A stretch of DNA of 54,318 nt from Lachnospiraceae bacterium (GTDB taxonomy: Bacteria; Bacillota; Clostridia; Lachnospirales; Lachnospiraceae). The stretch is from contig CAJTCH010000036.1 in the NCBI GenBank assembly GCA_910574715.1, positions 1,293-55,610 on the forward strand, written 5' to 3'. The position numbers and the translations under genes were made by a program. How positions within the stretch are numbered: the stretch's first letter is position 1; each line of letters begins with the position of its first letter. The notes beneath the pieces were generated by a model that did no database searches, had not been told where the DNA came from, and saw only the letters and a program-made list of their open reading frames with translations. Positions 18,165-27,725 of the stretch are shown in pieces.

Positions 18165-18791
18165 ATGGAAGATATTGTTTTGCTTGGTTGTGGAGGACAT
18201 GCCAGATCGGTAGTAGATTGTATTGAGCAAAATGATGAATTTAATATAGTAGGATTTGTCGACAATAGCAAGGATAGTAGTTTTGTTTATCGAAATTATA
18301 GAATTATAGGAAATGATGATGATTTGCAAAAAATATATGACTCTGGTATCCGATATGCTTTCATAAGCATTGCATATTTAGGGAAAGGTAATATTCGTAA
18401 TAGATTGTATGAAAAGTTGAAGAGGATTGGTTATCGGTTGCCTGCAATTGTGGACGTTTCTGCATTGGTAGCGAGAGATGCACAGATAGGAGAAGGAGTA
18501 TTTGTTGGAAAGAATGCGGTTGTCAATTCAAATGCTGTCATTGGAAAGATGGCAATAATAAATACGGCTGCTGTTGTTGAGCATGATTGTCAAATAGGAA
18601 TGTTTTGTCATATTGCGGTTTCGGCGGTAGTATGTGGTGCATCCAGGATAGGCAGTAATACTTTAATTGGAGCAAATGCAACAATAATTCAGTCAGTTAA
18701 TATAGGAAAGAATTGTATTATAGGTGCGGGAAGTGTTATTAAAAAGAGTGTAGAGGATGATAGAGTAATTAAATTTAGGCTATATGAGTGA
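18165..18791 (+). CDS. legH: PglD/LegH-like sugar O/N-acetyltransferase
   Basis: 208 residues in two parts: an N-terminal Rossmann-like PglD_N domain (IVLLGCGGHARSVVD, GFVDNSKDS) and a left-handed beta-helix of hexapeptide repeats from about residue 100 (ARDAQIGEGVFVGKNAVVN, IGANATI, IGAGSVI). VEHDCQIG holds the His expected to deprotonate the acceptor amine. The family acetylates the 4-amino group of bacillosamine-type sugars using acetyl-CoA. This fits the step after the aminotransferase encoded at 23435. Its N-terminal domain is the closest textbook relative of the module repeated across the island. Confidence 0.8.
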   Translation: MEDIVLLGCGGHARSVVDCIEQNDEFNIVGFVDNSKDSSFVYRNYRIIGNDDDLQKIYDSGIRYAFISIAYLGKGNIRNRLYEKLKRIGYRLPAIVDVSALVARDAQIGEGVFVGKNAVVNSNAVIGKMAIINTAAVVEHDCQIGMFCHIAVSAVVCGASRIGSNTLIGANATIIQSVNIGKNCIIGAGSVIKKSVEDDRVIKFRLYE

Positions 18792-18831
18792 TTGTTGCAT
18801 CAGAACAGGAGGCAGGTTGACAGGAAAAAGT

Positions 18832-19827
18832 ATGAATAGAGTATATATTATAGCAGAAGCGGGAGTGAACCATAACGGAAAATTAGATCTAGCATTAAAA
18901 TTAGTCGATATTGCCAAAAGCGCTGGTGCAGACGCTGTGAAATTCCAAACATTTAGTGCGGATAGATTAGTGACAAAGACAGCCTCAAAAGCAGATTATC
19001 AAAAGCAGTCGACCGATAAGTCACAAACTCAATTTGAGATGTTGAAGACTTTAGAATTATCACAAAGTGATTTTATAAGATTAAAAGAATATTGTGATCA
19101 ATGTGGAATAGAATTTCTTTCATCACCATTCGATGTTAAGAGTATATATTTTTTGAATGATTTAGTAAAAAGATGGAAAGTGCCTTCTGGTGAAATAACT
19201 AATTTCCCATATTTAGTTGCAATAGCAAAAACAGGAAAGCCGGTCATCTTATCAACAGGTATGAGTACGCTCTCGGATATAGAGTGTGCAGTGGGAGTGC
19301 TGAGAAAATACGGTACAGATGATATTATTCTTCTTCAGTGTAATACGCAGTATCCGACTCCATATGAGGATGTGAATTTGAATGCAATACTGACCCTGAA
19401 AAATCAGTTTAACCTTGCAGTGGGATATTCAGATCATACATTGGGAATTGAGGTTCCTATAGCGGCAACAGCTATGGGGGCGTCTGTTATTGAAAAACAT
19501 TTTACTTTGGACAAAAAGATGGAAGGACCGGATCAGAAGATAAGTTTAGAACCAGACGAATTAATCAAAATGGTTCGCTGTGTACGTAATGTTGAGAAAT
19601 CTTTTGGGGATGGGAAAAAGGAGCCGTCTGTTTCAGAAAGAGAAAACATAAATATTGTACGGAAAAGCATAGTGGCGACTAAAAATATAAAGCGCGGAGA
19701 AACGCTTACGGAGGAGAATTTAACTACAAAACGTCCTGGTAATGGAATTTCTCCGATGGAATGGAAGCATGTCTTAGGACAAAAGGCAATCCGTAATTTT
19801 GTGGCTGACGAGCTGCTTCAAATATAA
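18832..19827 (+). CDS. legI: NeuB family nonulosonic acid synthase (LegI-like)
   Basis: It starts VYIIAEAGVNHNG, has DAVKFQTFSADRLV, KVPSGEI, STGMST, LLQCNTQYPTP, GYSDHT and EKHFTLDK, and a C-terminal antifreeze-like SAF domain (RKSIVATKNIKRGETLTEEN). These are hallmarks of enzymes that condense an N-acyl-hexosamine with phosphoenolpyruvate to a nine-carbon acid. The ATG at 18832 matches the family N-terminus; a TTG at 18817 directly behind AGGAGG is also possible and would add five residues. Sialic versus legionaminic specificity is set by context, which favours legionaminic. Confidence 0.85.
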   Translation: MNRVYIIAEAGVNHNGKLDLALKLVDIAKSAGADAVKFQTFSADRLVTKTASKADYQKQSTDKSQTQFEMLKTLELSQSDFIRLKEYCDQCGIEFLSSPFDVKSIYFLNDLVKRWKVPSGEITNFPYLVAIAKTGKPVILSTGMSTLSDIECAVGVLRKYGTDDIILLQCNTQYPTPYEDVNLNAILTLKNQFNLAVGYSDHTLGIEVPIAATAMGASVIEKHFTLDKKMEGPDQKISLEPDELIKMVRCVRNVEKSFGDGKKEPSVSERENINIVRKSIVATKNIKRGETLTEENLTTKRPGNGISPMEWKHVLGQKAIRNFVADELLQI

Positions 19828-19843
19828 AGGTGGTAAATAGGGC

Positions 19844-21013
19844 GTGAAAAAAATATGTGTTGTTACAGGGACAAGAGCGGAGTATCATTTGTTGTTTCCT
19901 TTGCTTAAAAGGTTGAAAAAAGACTCCGAACTAGAGCTAATTCTAGCAGTAACGGGATCCCATTTAAATGAGAATTATGGGAATACATACAAAGACATAG
20001 AAAAAGACGGTTTTATAATAGACGTGAAAGTTGACATCTTACAGAGAGAAGATACAATTCATGATATTAATGTTGCGATGAGCAAAGCAATAGAAGGATT
20101 TGATTCTTTCTTTTCTAAAAAGAAACCGGATCTTGTGGTTTTACTGGGGGATAGATATGAACTTCTTTCTGTGGCAGTTGTGGCTATGAATTATCAGATT
20201 CCAATTGCTCATATACATGGCGGTGAAACGACAGAAGGTGCTATAGACGAGGGGATTCGTCATTCAATAACCAAAATGAGTTATTTGCATTTTGCAAGTT
20301 GTGAAGAGTATCGGAACAGGATTATTCAATTAGGAGAGAATCCTAATAGAGTATTTAATGTGGGCGGACTTGGTGTTGAAAATATAAAACAAGAGAAACT
20401 GATGACTTTGTCCGAACTGGAGGAATCATTAGATTTTTCCCTTAAGGAAAGATTCGCAGTGGTGACTTTTCATCCTGTAACATTAGAAGACAACACGGTT
20501 GGCGATGAATTTTTAAAAGTACTTCAGGCATTGGAGCATATAGATAATTTGAAAGTCATTTTTACTAAGGCAAATGCAGATACCGGAGGTATGCAAATAA
20601 ACTCTTTGATTGACGCGTATGTCAGAGAAAGATCTGATAAATGTATCGCTGTATATAGTTTGGGATTAATTAGATATCTTACGGCATTAAAATATGCAGC
20701 GATTGTAATTGGAAATTCTTCCAGTGGAATATTAGAGACTCCTTCTTTTGCAGTTCCGACGGTAAATATAGGGGATAGGCAAAAGGGGCGAATACAAGCT
20801 AAAAATATAATTAATTGTCAGACTGAAACGAAATCAATTATAGATGCAATAAGAAAAGGATTAGATGAAAAGTTTAAAGACTACGTTGCAGATACTATTA
20901 GTCCATACGGAGACGGGCATGCATCAGAGCATATTGTCAAAATCATAAAACAGACCTTGCTTGTATCACATATTAATTTGAAAAAGCAGTTTTATGATAT
21001 TTCGATTCATTAA
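19844..21013 (+). CDS. legG: NeuC/LegG-type hydrolysing NDP-sugar 2-epimerase
   Basis: Full-length (389 aa) member of the hydrolysing 2-epimerase family. Visible motifs are CVVTGTRAEYHLL, LLGDRYELLSVA, IAHIHGGETTEGA, VTFHPVT and IGNSSSGILETPS. The enzyme inverts C2 and releases the nucleotide, giving the free hexosamine that the NeuB-type enzyme condenses. GTG start with AAGGTGG upstream, 16 bp after legI. With the PtmE-like first gene, a GDP-linked diacetamido sugar is the expected substrate. The 3' end runs close to the next gene's ribosome binding site. Confidence 0.85.
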   Translation: MKKICVVTGTRAEYHLLFPLLKRLKKDSELELILAVTGSHLNENYGNTYKDIEKDGFIIDVKVDILQREDTIHDINVAMSKAIEGFDSFFSKKKPDLVVLLGDRYELLSVAVVAMNYQIPIAHIHGGETTEGAIDEGIRHSITKMSYLHFASCEEYRNRIIQLGENPNRVFNVGGLGVENIKQEKLMTLSELEESLDFSLKERFAVVTFHPVTLEDNTVGDEFLKVLQALEHIDNLKVIFTKANADTGGMQINSLIDAYVRERSDKCIAVYSLGLIRYLTALKYAAIVIGNSSSGILETPSFAVPTVNIGDRQKGRIQAKNIINCQTETKSIIDAIRKGLDEKFKDYVADTISPYGDGHASEHIVKIIKQTLLVSHINLKKQFYDISIH

Positions 21014-21029
21014 TAAGAGGAGAGAAACA

Positions 21030-22442
21030 TTGTTATCATTACCAAAAACTTTTATGCCAGACAGAAAAGTAGTTTGTATTCAAGGACTTGGCTTTGTAGG
21101 TGCGGCAATGGCATTAGCAGTTGCAAACGCAAAAGACGCAAAAGGTCAGCCTTTATACAATGTTATAGGAGTAGATGTGCCTAATGAAGCAGGTCATCGG
21201 AAAGTTATGTCTATAAATAATGGGGAGTTTCCTTTTGAAAATAACGATAGGAAAATACAGCAGGCACAAAAGGAGGCTTTTGTAAATGGCAATATTTGGG
21301 CGGTTGCAGATGACAGAGTATTTGCATTAGCTGATATTGTGGTTGTTGACATTAATTTAGATATTAAATATGGCGAAAAAGATGAACCAATTCTAGACTT
21401 GGTTTTATTTAAGGAGGCTATGCGCACTCTTGGCAGTTATATAAAAGAAGGTACGCTGGTGATTGTTGAAACAACTGTTCCTCCGGGAACGTGTGAAAAG
21501 ATAGTAAAGCCGATAATTGTTAATGAGTTTATACGCAGAGGTTTAAATTCGGATAAAGTTTTGATTGCACATTCTTATGAACGTGTAATGCCAGGAGAAA
21601 ATTATTTTGATTCTATAGTAAATTTTTGGAGAGTGTATTCGGGCATAAATAAAGAATCTGCAGATCAATGTCAAACCTTTTTAGAGAACGTGATCAGAAC
21701 GGATAAATATCCGCTTGTTAGATTACAGGGAACTACATCCACAGAGATCGCAAAGGTTTTGGAAAATTCATATCGTGCGGTAAATATAGCGTTTATGGAA
21801 GAATGGGGAAGATTTGCAGAAGAAATAGGTGTGGATCTTTTTGAAATTATAGACGCTGTCAGAATGAGACCGACACATTCTAATATGCGCCAGCCCGGAT
21901 TTGGGGTGGGAGGATATTGTCTTACCAAAGACCCTTATTTTGCCCCCTTAGCGGCAAAAGAGATATTTAAACTTGACGGAATGGAATTTGTGTTTAGTAC
22001 AAATGCAGTCCGTATTAACAATGTTATGCCGCTTGTCAGTTTAAATAAAATAGAGAAACTATTGGGAAACAATTTAAAAGGAAAAAATCTTTTAGTTCTA
22101 GGTGTCAGTTATCGTCAGGATGTTGGAGATACTCGATACTCTCCAACAGAAATATTCGTCAGGGAAGCATTAGAGCGGGGAGCCAGAGTTGTTTGCCAAG
22201 ATCCATTGGTATCTGACTGGATAGAAATGAATTTGCCAGTACTTTCAAAAATGCCTGATTTTTGCGGGTTTGATGCAATAGTATTTACTGTTCAGCATAA
22301 AGAATATTTAGATATTGATTTTCAAAAGGTTGACTTAGATGATGGTACTTTGATTTTTGATGCAAATTGTGTTTTGGAAAAAGAACAGCGTCAGGCAATA
22401 AAGAATCGGGGAAGAATCATTTTGGCAAGTATAGGGAGATAG
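21030..22442 (+). CDS. UDP-glucose/UDP-HexNAc 6-dehydrogenase family
   Basis: A 470-residue nucleotide-sugar dehydrogenase. The N-terminal NAD site is IQGLGFVGAAMALAVA; the catalytic region GVGGYCLTKDPYF contains the essential Cys and Lys; the C-terminal UDP-binding domain includes GVSYRQDVGDTRYSPT. The family oxidises C6 of an NDP-sugar to a uronic acid with two NAD+. The TTG start at 21030 follows AAGAGGAG; an in-frame ATG at 20994 overlaps the previous gene and lacks a site. A 6-dehydrogenase is not part of textbook legionaminate synthesis, so its place inside the cassette is unusual. Confidence 0.8.
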   Translation: MLSLPKTFMPDRKVVCIQGLGFVGAAMALAVANAKDAKGQPLYNVIGVDVPNEAGHRKVMSINNGEFPFENNDRKIQQAQKEAFVNGNIWAVADDRVFALADIVVVDINLDIKYGEKDEPILDLVLFKEAMRTLGSYIKEGTLVIVETTVPPGTCEKIVKPIIVNEFIRRGLNSDKVLIAHSYERVMPGENYFDSIVNFWRVYSGINKESADQCQTFLENVIRTDKYPLVRLQGTTSTEIAKVLENSYRAVNIAFMEEWGRFAEEIGVDLFEIIDAVRMRPTHSNMRQPGFGVGGYCLTKDPYFAPLAAKEIFKLDGMEFVFSTNAVRINNVMPLVSLNKIEKLLGNNLKGKNLLVLGVSYRQDVGDTRYSPTEIFVREALERGARVVCQDPLVSDWIEMNLPVLSKMPDFCGFDAIVFTVQHKEYLDIDFQKVDLDDGTLIFDANCVLEKEQRQAIKNRGRIILASIGR

Positions 22443-22448
22443 AATAAT

Positions 22449-23438
22449 ATGAAAGCGTTGATTACAGGTGGGGCAGGTTTTATAGGTTATCATTTGGCAA
22501 AAGAACTTCTTGATAATGGATATGAGGTCGTTTTGGCCGACAATTTTTCAAGAGGTGTGGAAGATAAATTTTTAAAGGACTTAGAAAAAGATGTAAGGAT
22601 TACCTTTTTTACGATTGATTTAATGTGCCAGGAAAACGTAACTAAACTGGGGGATGATTATGATTATATTTTCCATTTTGCAGCAATTATCGGTGTACAA
22701 AATGTGTTGAATCATGCATATGATGTGTTGGAAAAAAACGTAAGGCTGCTTTTTAATTTAATAGAGTTGGGGCATATGCAAAAACATTTAAATAGGTTTG
22801 TTTTTGCTTCTACAAGTGAAATATATGCAGGAACATTGCGGTATTATCAGATGGAAATTCCAACACCCGAAACAACACCGCTGACGATTACCCCATTGGA
22901 TAATCCAAGGACAAGTTATATGTTGTCAAAAATATATGGAGAGGCTGTTATGAATCAAAGCGGATTGCCATTTACCATCATCAGGCCGCATAATTTTTAT
23001 GGTCCGAGAATGGGGATGTCACATGTAATTCCGGAATTATTGAGAAAAGCTTTTGAGGCGAAGAATGGAGAAAAGCTGGAAGTTTTTTCTGTAGATCATT
23101 GCAGAACATTTTGTTATATTTCAGATGCAGTAAAAATGATAAGATTATTGGCTGAAAGTGATAAGACATTGGGAGAAGCTTATAATGTTGGAAATCAGCA
23201 GCCGGAAGTTTCTATTTTGAAAGTGGCTGAAATGATTTTAGAGATTACTGAAAAAAAGCTTTTTATTGATGTAAAACCGGCTACAACAGGTTCTCCGTCC
23301 AGAAGATGCCCTAAAATGTCAAAAGTTGAGAATTGCATTGGTTATAGCGGACAGATAAATCTGAAAGATGGAATAAAGAAAACATATAGTTGGTATAAAA
23401 AGAATGTATTCGAAGGTAGTGAGGTGAGTGCAAAATGA
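22449..23438 (+). CDS. Extended SDR, UDP-glucuronate decarboxylase/epimerase-like
   Basis: Rossmann motif TGGAGFIGYHL, active-site ASTSEIYAG (Ser-Glu), SYMLSKIYG (the Tyr-x3-Lys pair) and RTFCYISDAV. The C-terminal pattern PSRRCPKMSKV with LKDGIKKTYSWY is typical of UDP-glucuronate decarboxylases and 4-epimerases rather than 4,6-dehydratases. Following directly on a 6-dehydrogenase, it could decarboxylate or epimerise the uronate product. It could instead fill the missing LegB (4,6-dehydratase) role, since TSE-type active sites also occur there. It overlaps the aminotransferase gene by 4 nt. Confidence 0.75.
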   Translation: MKALITGGAGFIGYHLAKELLDNGYEVVLADNFSRGVEDKFLKDLEKDVRITFFTIDLMCQENVTKLGDDYDYIFHFAAIIGVQNVLNHAYDVLEKNVRLLFNLIELGHMQKHLNRFVFASTSEIYAGTLRYYQMEIPTPETTPLTITPLDNPRTSYMLSKIYGEAVMNQSGLPFTIIRPHNFYGPRMGMSHVIPELLRKAFEAKNGEKLEVFSVDHCRTFCYISDAVKMIRLLAESDKTLGEAYNVGNQQPEVSILKVAEMILEITEKKLFIDVKPATTGSPSRRCPKMSKVENCIGYSGQINLKDGIKKTYSWYKKNVFEGSEVSAK

Positions 23439-24580
23439 TCCCATTGGCTGTGCCTAATCTAGAAGGACGGGAAAGAGAATATTTGAATCGCTGCATAGAT
23501 ACTACATTTATTTCGTCCGTTGGAGAATATGTGAATAAACTGGAAGAATTGACAGCACAGAAGACAGATGCGAAATATGGCGTTGCAACATCAGCAGGAA
23601 CCACGGGACTGCATGCCGCTTTGGTAGGATGCGGTGTTGAGGAAGGCGAAATTGTTATTATTCCTACATTTACTTTTATTGCAACAGCAAATGCAGTTGC
23701 ACATTGCAAGGCAATTCCCTGGCTGATAGATATTGATTCTTCTAATTGGTGTATGAGTGCACAGAATCTGGAAGAGGAACTTTCTAGAAAAGTAAAAATG
23801 ATAGACGGTAAGGTCATACACAAGGATTCTGGCAGGCGAGTGGCGGCAATCATGCCGGTATATACACTGGGTGAAATACCGGACATGGAGAAAATCGGGG
23901 AAATTGCCAGAAAATATAATCTCCCGTTAGTTGCAGATGCAGCAGCAGCGGTGGGGGCGGAGTATAAAGGGATTAAAATTGGCAAATTAGCTGATTTGAC
24001 TGTTTTGTCATTTAACGGGAATAAAACTGTAACAGCTGGCGGCGGCGGAATGGTTTTAGGAAATAAAGAAGAATTAATGAAGAACATAAAACATATAACA
24101 ACTACAGCCAGAGTTACATCCGAGTATGATCATGATATGGTGGGATATAATTACCGTATGACAAATGTTCAAGCTGCCATAGGATGCGCCCAAATGGAAC
24201 GTATGGAAAAGCTGGTAGACAGAAAACGTAAAATTCGCAGCTATTACAATAAAGAATTCAGAAAAATTGAGGGGATTTCATTATTCCCGGAAAATAGTAA
24301 TGTAAGGAGCGCCTGTTGGTTTTCTGGATTGGTATTAGATAAAGGCGGGATTGAAATAGTCAGAGAGCTTTGTGCCAGTTTGAGAGTAAAAGGCATAGAA
24401 AGCAGAAGCTTCTGGAAGCCAGTTCATTTACAGAAACCATATATGAATTCGATTAAGGCTGATTCGCTTGAGAGAGCGGAGCATTTATGGGATAAGATAA
24501 TCACCTTGCCTTGTTCAACCAATATTTCAAATAGTGAACTGGAACAAGTTGTAAACGCTGTTAAAGAAGTAATTAATTGA
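23435..24580 (+). CDS. legC: DegT/DnrJ/EryC1 aminotransferase (LegC-like)
   Basis: PLP-dependent sugar aminotransferase of 381 residues. SAGTTGLHAAL binds PLP phosphate, VADAAAAVGA carries the Asp, and SFNGNKTVTAGGGG holds the Schiff-base Lys in the form typical of LegC/PglE enzymes. It would convert a 4-keto-sugar nucleotide to the 4-amino sugar. Translationally coupled (ATGA) to the SDR upstream, which is probably its 4-keto supplier. Whether the substrate is a 6-deoxyhexose or a pentose depends on what the two preceding enzymes make. Confidence 0.85.
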   Translation: MIPLAVPNLEGREREYLNRCIDTTFISSVGEYVNKLEELTAQKTDAKYGVATSAGTTGLHAALVGCGVEEGEIVIIPTFTFIATANAVAHCKAIPWLIDIDSSNWCMSAQNLEEELSRKVKMIDGKVIHKDSGRRVAAIMPVYTLGEIPDMEKIGEIARKYNLPLVADAAAAVGAEYKGIKIGKLADLTVLSFNGNKTVTAGGGGMVLGNKEELMKNIKHITTTARVTSEYDHDMVGYNYRMTNVQAAIGCAQMERMEKLVDRKRKIRSYYNKEFRKIEGISLFPENSNVRSACWFSGLVLDKGGIEIVRELCASLRVKGIESRSFWKPVHLQKPYMNSIKADSLERAEHLWDKIITLPCSTNISNSELEQVVNAVKEVIN

Positions 24581-24601
24581 AAGGAATAAAAAACACATCC
24601 T

Positions 24602-25312
24602 ATGAGAAATTTAGCAGTGATACCGGCCAGAAGTGGTTCAAAGGGTATAAAGCATAAAAACATAAAAACGTTTGCAGGTAAACCTTTGATGGTATACACA
24701 ATTGAGGCTGCAATAGAGTCAAATCAATTTGAATGTATACATGTGTCGACAGACAATTTAAAATATGCAGATATTGCCAGACAAAATGGCGCTGATGTGC
24801 CATTTTTGAGAAGTGAAGAGCTTTCGGCTGATGAGGCTGATACATGGAAAGCAGTAAGATATGTGATAAGTGAATATCAGAAATTGGGAAAAGAATTTGA
24901 TACGGTTACGGTATTGCAGCCGACGTCTCCTCTTAGGACGGCAGAAGATATTATAGCAGCTTATCATATATTTGAAAAAAAAGATGCGGAGTTTGTTGTG
25001 AGTGTCTGTGAGACTGATTATTCGCCATTGTTGTGTAATGTTTTGCCGGAAAATGGTTCGTTAAATAATTTTATTGACTTAGATATTGTAGGGAGAAGAC
25101 AGCAGTCGCCGCGATATTATAGGATCAATGGGGCAATTTATATCCAGAGTGTTAATTTGTTGATGAGAGAAGGGAGATTATACGGAGAAAAGTCGTTTGC
25201 ATATATCATGAAAAAAGAAAGATCGATTGACATAGATGACAATTATGATTTTACGATAGCTGAATTATTGCTTTCAAAAAAATTGGATATGTTAGGGAGA
25301 ATAGGACAATGA
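24602..25312 (+). CDS. legF: CMP-nonulosonic acid cytidylyltransferase (NeuA/LegF type)
   Basis: Begins LAVIPARSGSKGIKHKNI, the CTP-binding signature of CMP-sialate-type synthetases, then AGKPLMVYTIEAA, STDNL and VTVLQPTSPLRT. At 236 residues it is a plain single-domain enzyme. It activates the nonulosonic acid as the CMP donor used by a cytoplasmic glycosyltransferase. Weak ribosome binding site (AAAGGAAT). It overlaps the next gene by 4 nt, which fits modification of the CMP-sugar or its precursor by the following amidotransferase. Confidence 0.85.
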   Translation: MRNLAVIPARSGSKGIKHKNIKTFAGKPLMVYTIEAAIESNQFECIHVSTDNLKYADIARQNGADVPFLRSEELSADEADTWKAVRYVISEYQKLGKEFDTVTVLQPTSPLRTAEDIIAAYHIFEKKDAEFVVSVCETDYSPLLCNVLPENGSLNNFIDLDIVGRRQQSPRYYRINGAIYIQSVNLLMREGRLYGEKSFAYIMKKERSIDIDDNYDFTIAELLLSKKLDMLGRIGQ

Positions 25313-26427
25313 GATATTGTAAAAAATGTGTAATGCCTGATACAAGACCAGGCATCCGTTTCGATGAAGAAGGAGTATGTTCGGCTTGCCGGTCTTATGA
25401 AAAGAGAGCGTCTGTTGATTGGAATAAGAGATACAGAGAGTTAGAAGAACTATGTGATAGGTATAGAGGCAGTAATGGAAATGGTTATGACTGTGCTATT
25501 GCTGTATCCGGCGGGAAAGATTCGCACTTTCAAGTACATCTAATGAAAAATGTGATGAAGATGAATCCGATTCTCTTTTCAGTAGAGGATAATTTTCCAA
25601 TGACAGAAGCAGGAAAGCATAATATAAAAAATCTTTCTGAAGAGTTTGGCTGTAACATCATTAGTATGAAACCAGATATTCGAATTCAGAAAAAATTGAT
25701 GAGATATACATTTGAAAGTTACGGAAAACCAACATGGTATATTGACAGATTGATATATACATATCCATTGCATATGGCGGTCAGATTCAATACACCTTTA
25801 TTGGTCTATGGTGAAAATGTAAGTTATGAATATGGTGGTGGAGATTCCAAGGAAACTTATTCGGCGAAGGAGCTTTTGAAGAATGGTGTTGCAAGTGACA
25901 TTTCCGATGAGGAACTGATTTCTAAGGCAGGTATAACTGTACAGGAATTATATATGACAAAGGCGCCTTCTTTGGAAGAGATGGATAAGTTGGATCCCAT
26001 ATACATATCATACTTTTTACCATGGAATAGCTTTGCTAATTATGAATTTGCAAGGAAGCATGGTTTTCATGATCTGTCACACGAATGGGAGAGATCACAT
26101 CATATTGAAGATTTTGACCAGGTAGACAGCAGAGCATATCTTGTGCATCCATGGATGAAGTATCCTAAGTTTGGGCATGGATCTGCTACAGATTATGCGG
26201 CGAGGATGGTGAGATACGGGATTATTACAAGAGATGAAGCTATAGAGTTAGTTAAAGAGCATGATTGCAAACTGGATTCACTTTGTGTACGTGATTTTTG
26301 TGAGTTTACAGGCTATACAGAATCAGAATTCTGGGCGATTATTGACAAATTTTATAATACCGAGTTATTTCGGAGAAATGAAATAGGAGAATGGATATTG
26401 AAAAATCCTATTTGGAAAATGCAATAA
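25309..26427 (+). CDS. N-acetyl sugar amidotransferase (PseA/WbpG family)
   Basis: The N-terminal cysteine cluster YCKKCVMPDTRPGI and CSACRSYEKR is followed by the ATP pyrophosphatase loop AVSGGKDSHF and then GENVSYEYGGG. The family converts an acetamido group on nonulosonic or uronic sugars to acetamidino, using nitrogen from glutamine through a partner or ammonia. Placed right after the CMP-transferase, it suggests an acetamidino-legionaminate-type product. No HisH/HisF-like partner genes are in the window. Length (372 aa) is normal. It ends the cassette; a GT2 gene follows after 48 bp. Confidence 0.85.
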   Translation: MRYCKKCVMPDTRPGIRFDEEGVCSACRSYEKRASVDWNKRYRELEELCDRYRGSNGNGYDCAIAVSGGKDSHFQVHLMKNVMKMNPILFSVEDNFPMTEAGKHNIKNLSEEFGCNIISMKPDIRIQKKLMRYTFESYGKPTWYIDRLIYTYPLHMAVRFNTPLLVYGENVSYEYGGGDSKETYSAKELLKNGVASDISDEELISKAGITVQELYMTKAPSLEEMDKLDPIYISYFLPWNSFANYEFARKHGFHDLSHEWERSHHIEDFDQVDSRAYLVHPWMKYPKFGHGSATDYAARMVRYGIITRDEAIELVKEHDCKLDSLCVRDFCEFTGYTESEFWAIIDKFYNTELFRRNEIGEWILKNPIWKMQ

Positions 26428-26475
26428 TCTTGTCGATGTTACTACAGAAAATGTATTTTAGGAAGGAGTTGGCAG

Positions 26476-27693
26476 ATGTTTCTATCAATTATTATTCCAA
26501 TTTATAATCGTGAAGATACAATCGGAAGATGTTTGGATAGTATACTTGATCAAAGGCCAGAAGATATAGAGATTATTTGTGTTGATGATGGGTCTACAGA
26601 TAGAACACGGGAAGTTGTGCAGGAATATCAACAAACAAATGCTAATATCAGAATGATTGAGAATCCTCAAAATCAAGGACGCTCTTATGCCAGAAATCGT
26701 GGGATGGAGATTGCACAGGGAAAGTATATTTGGTTTGTTGATTCAGATGACTATATTAGTAATGATGCGATTTCGTGGTTAAAAAGTTATTGTGATGGAA
26801 AAGAAATTGATGTAGTGAACTTTGATATAATCAATATAAGTGATAGAGGAAGGGAGCTTGGCACAAGAGAACTGGAGAGAACGGATGAAATTATGGAAGG
26901 AAAAGAATTATTTTGTTTGTTTTCTTCGGTAAATGCAGTAAAAGCATCAGTGTGCAGCCAAATATATTTGCGATATTTCCTTGAAAGTATAAAGTTAAAG
27001 TTTACAGAAGGGTATATAGCCGAAGATTCTGCGTTCAATTTAAAAGCGCTCATTCTGGCACGAACAGCGATATATATTAAGAAAGCATTATATATATATC
27101 TGATTGGTTACTCCACAGTTACAGAAACCAAAAAGGAAGACTACTTTAAGGGTTGGTTTATGGCATTCTATAACATTTGGTTTTTTTGGAAATCGCAAAA
27201 ATGGTCGTGGCAAGTGTCTGAAAACATAGCGAGGTTTTTAATGACACGTTACAGATATGCAAAACAATACTACTATCCTGAGATTAGAGAGAAAGTGGAT
27301 AAGTGGGCGAAATGTCAAGAAGATTCTGTATATAAATGTTATCTTTTCTTTAGGGAAGAAACCGGGGGGTATTATGTTAGGGAGTTGACTTCGGAGCAAT
27401 ATACGCGTATAAAAAGTGCTGAAAATATATATGTATTTGGAGCAGGAACGATAGCCAGGGAATTAGCTGATATTTTGGATCGGATGGAAAAAAGAATTCT
27501 TGCATATCTTGTTTCTGATTATACAAGCCGAAATCCAGAGTCATTGTACGGTGTTCCGGTTGTCAAGTTAAGTGAAATAGAAAATAAAGATAAAAATGCA
27601 TGTGTAATTATTGCAACGATTCCCAGATATCACAATGATATTAAAACATTACTTACAGAAAAAGGATTAACTAATATATTGACGATTACTTAA
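26476..27693 (+). CDS. GT2 glycosyltransferase with C-terminal module
   Basis: Family 2 transferase: LSIIIPIYNREDTIGRC, CVDDGSTDRT, FVDSDDYIS and IAEDSAFNLKAL. The C-terminal ~95 residues are the shared module (IYVFGAGTIAREL, AYLVSDYTSRN, ACVIIATIPRY). It is the paralogue of the protein encoded at 15810; the N-terminal and module halves resemble each other throughout, so an ancestral two-domain gene was duplicated around the cassette. Clear AAGGAG ribosome binding site. It may use the CMP-nonulosonate, but GT2 folds more often use UDP or GDP donors. Confidence 0.85.
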   Translation: MFLSIIIPIYNREDTIGRCLDSILDQRPEDIEIICVDDGSTDRTREVVQEYQQTNANIRMIENPQNQGRSYARNRGMEIAQGKYIWFVDSDDYISNDAISWLKSYCDGKEIDVVNFDIINISDRGRELGTRELERTDEIMEGKELFCLFSSVNAVKASVCSQIYLRYFLESIKLKFTEGYIAEDSAFNLKALILARTAIYIKKALYIYLIGYSTVTETKKEDYFKGWFMAFYNIWFFWKSQKWSWQVSENIARFLMTRYRYAKQYYYPEIREKVDKWAKCQEDSVYKCYLFFREETGGYYVRELTSEQYTRIKSAENIYVFGAGTIARELADILDRMEKRILAYLVSDYTSRNPESLYGVPVVKLSEIENKDKNACVIIATIPRYHNDIKTLLTEKGLTNILTIT

Positions 27694-27725
27694 TATATGC
27701 CAAAAAGATTGAGAGGGCTATTGTT

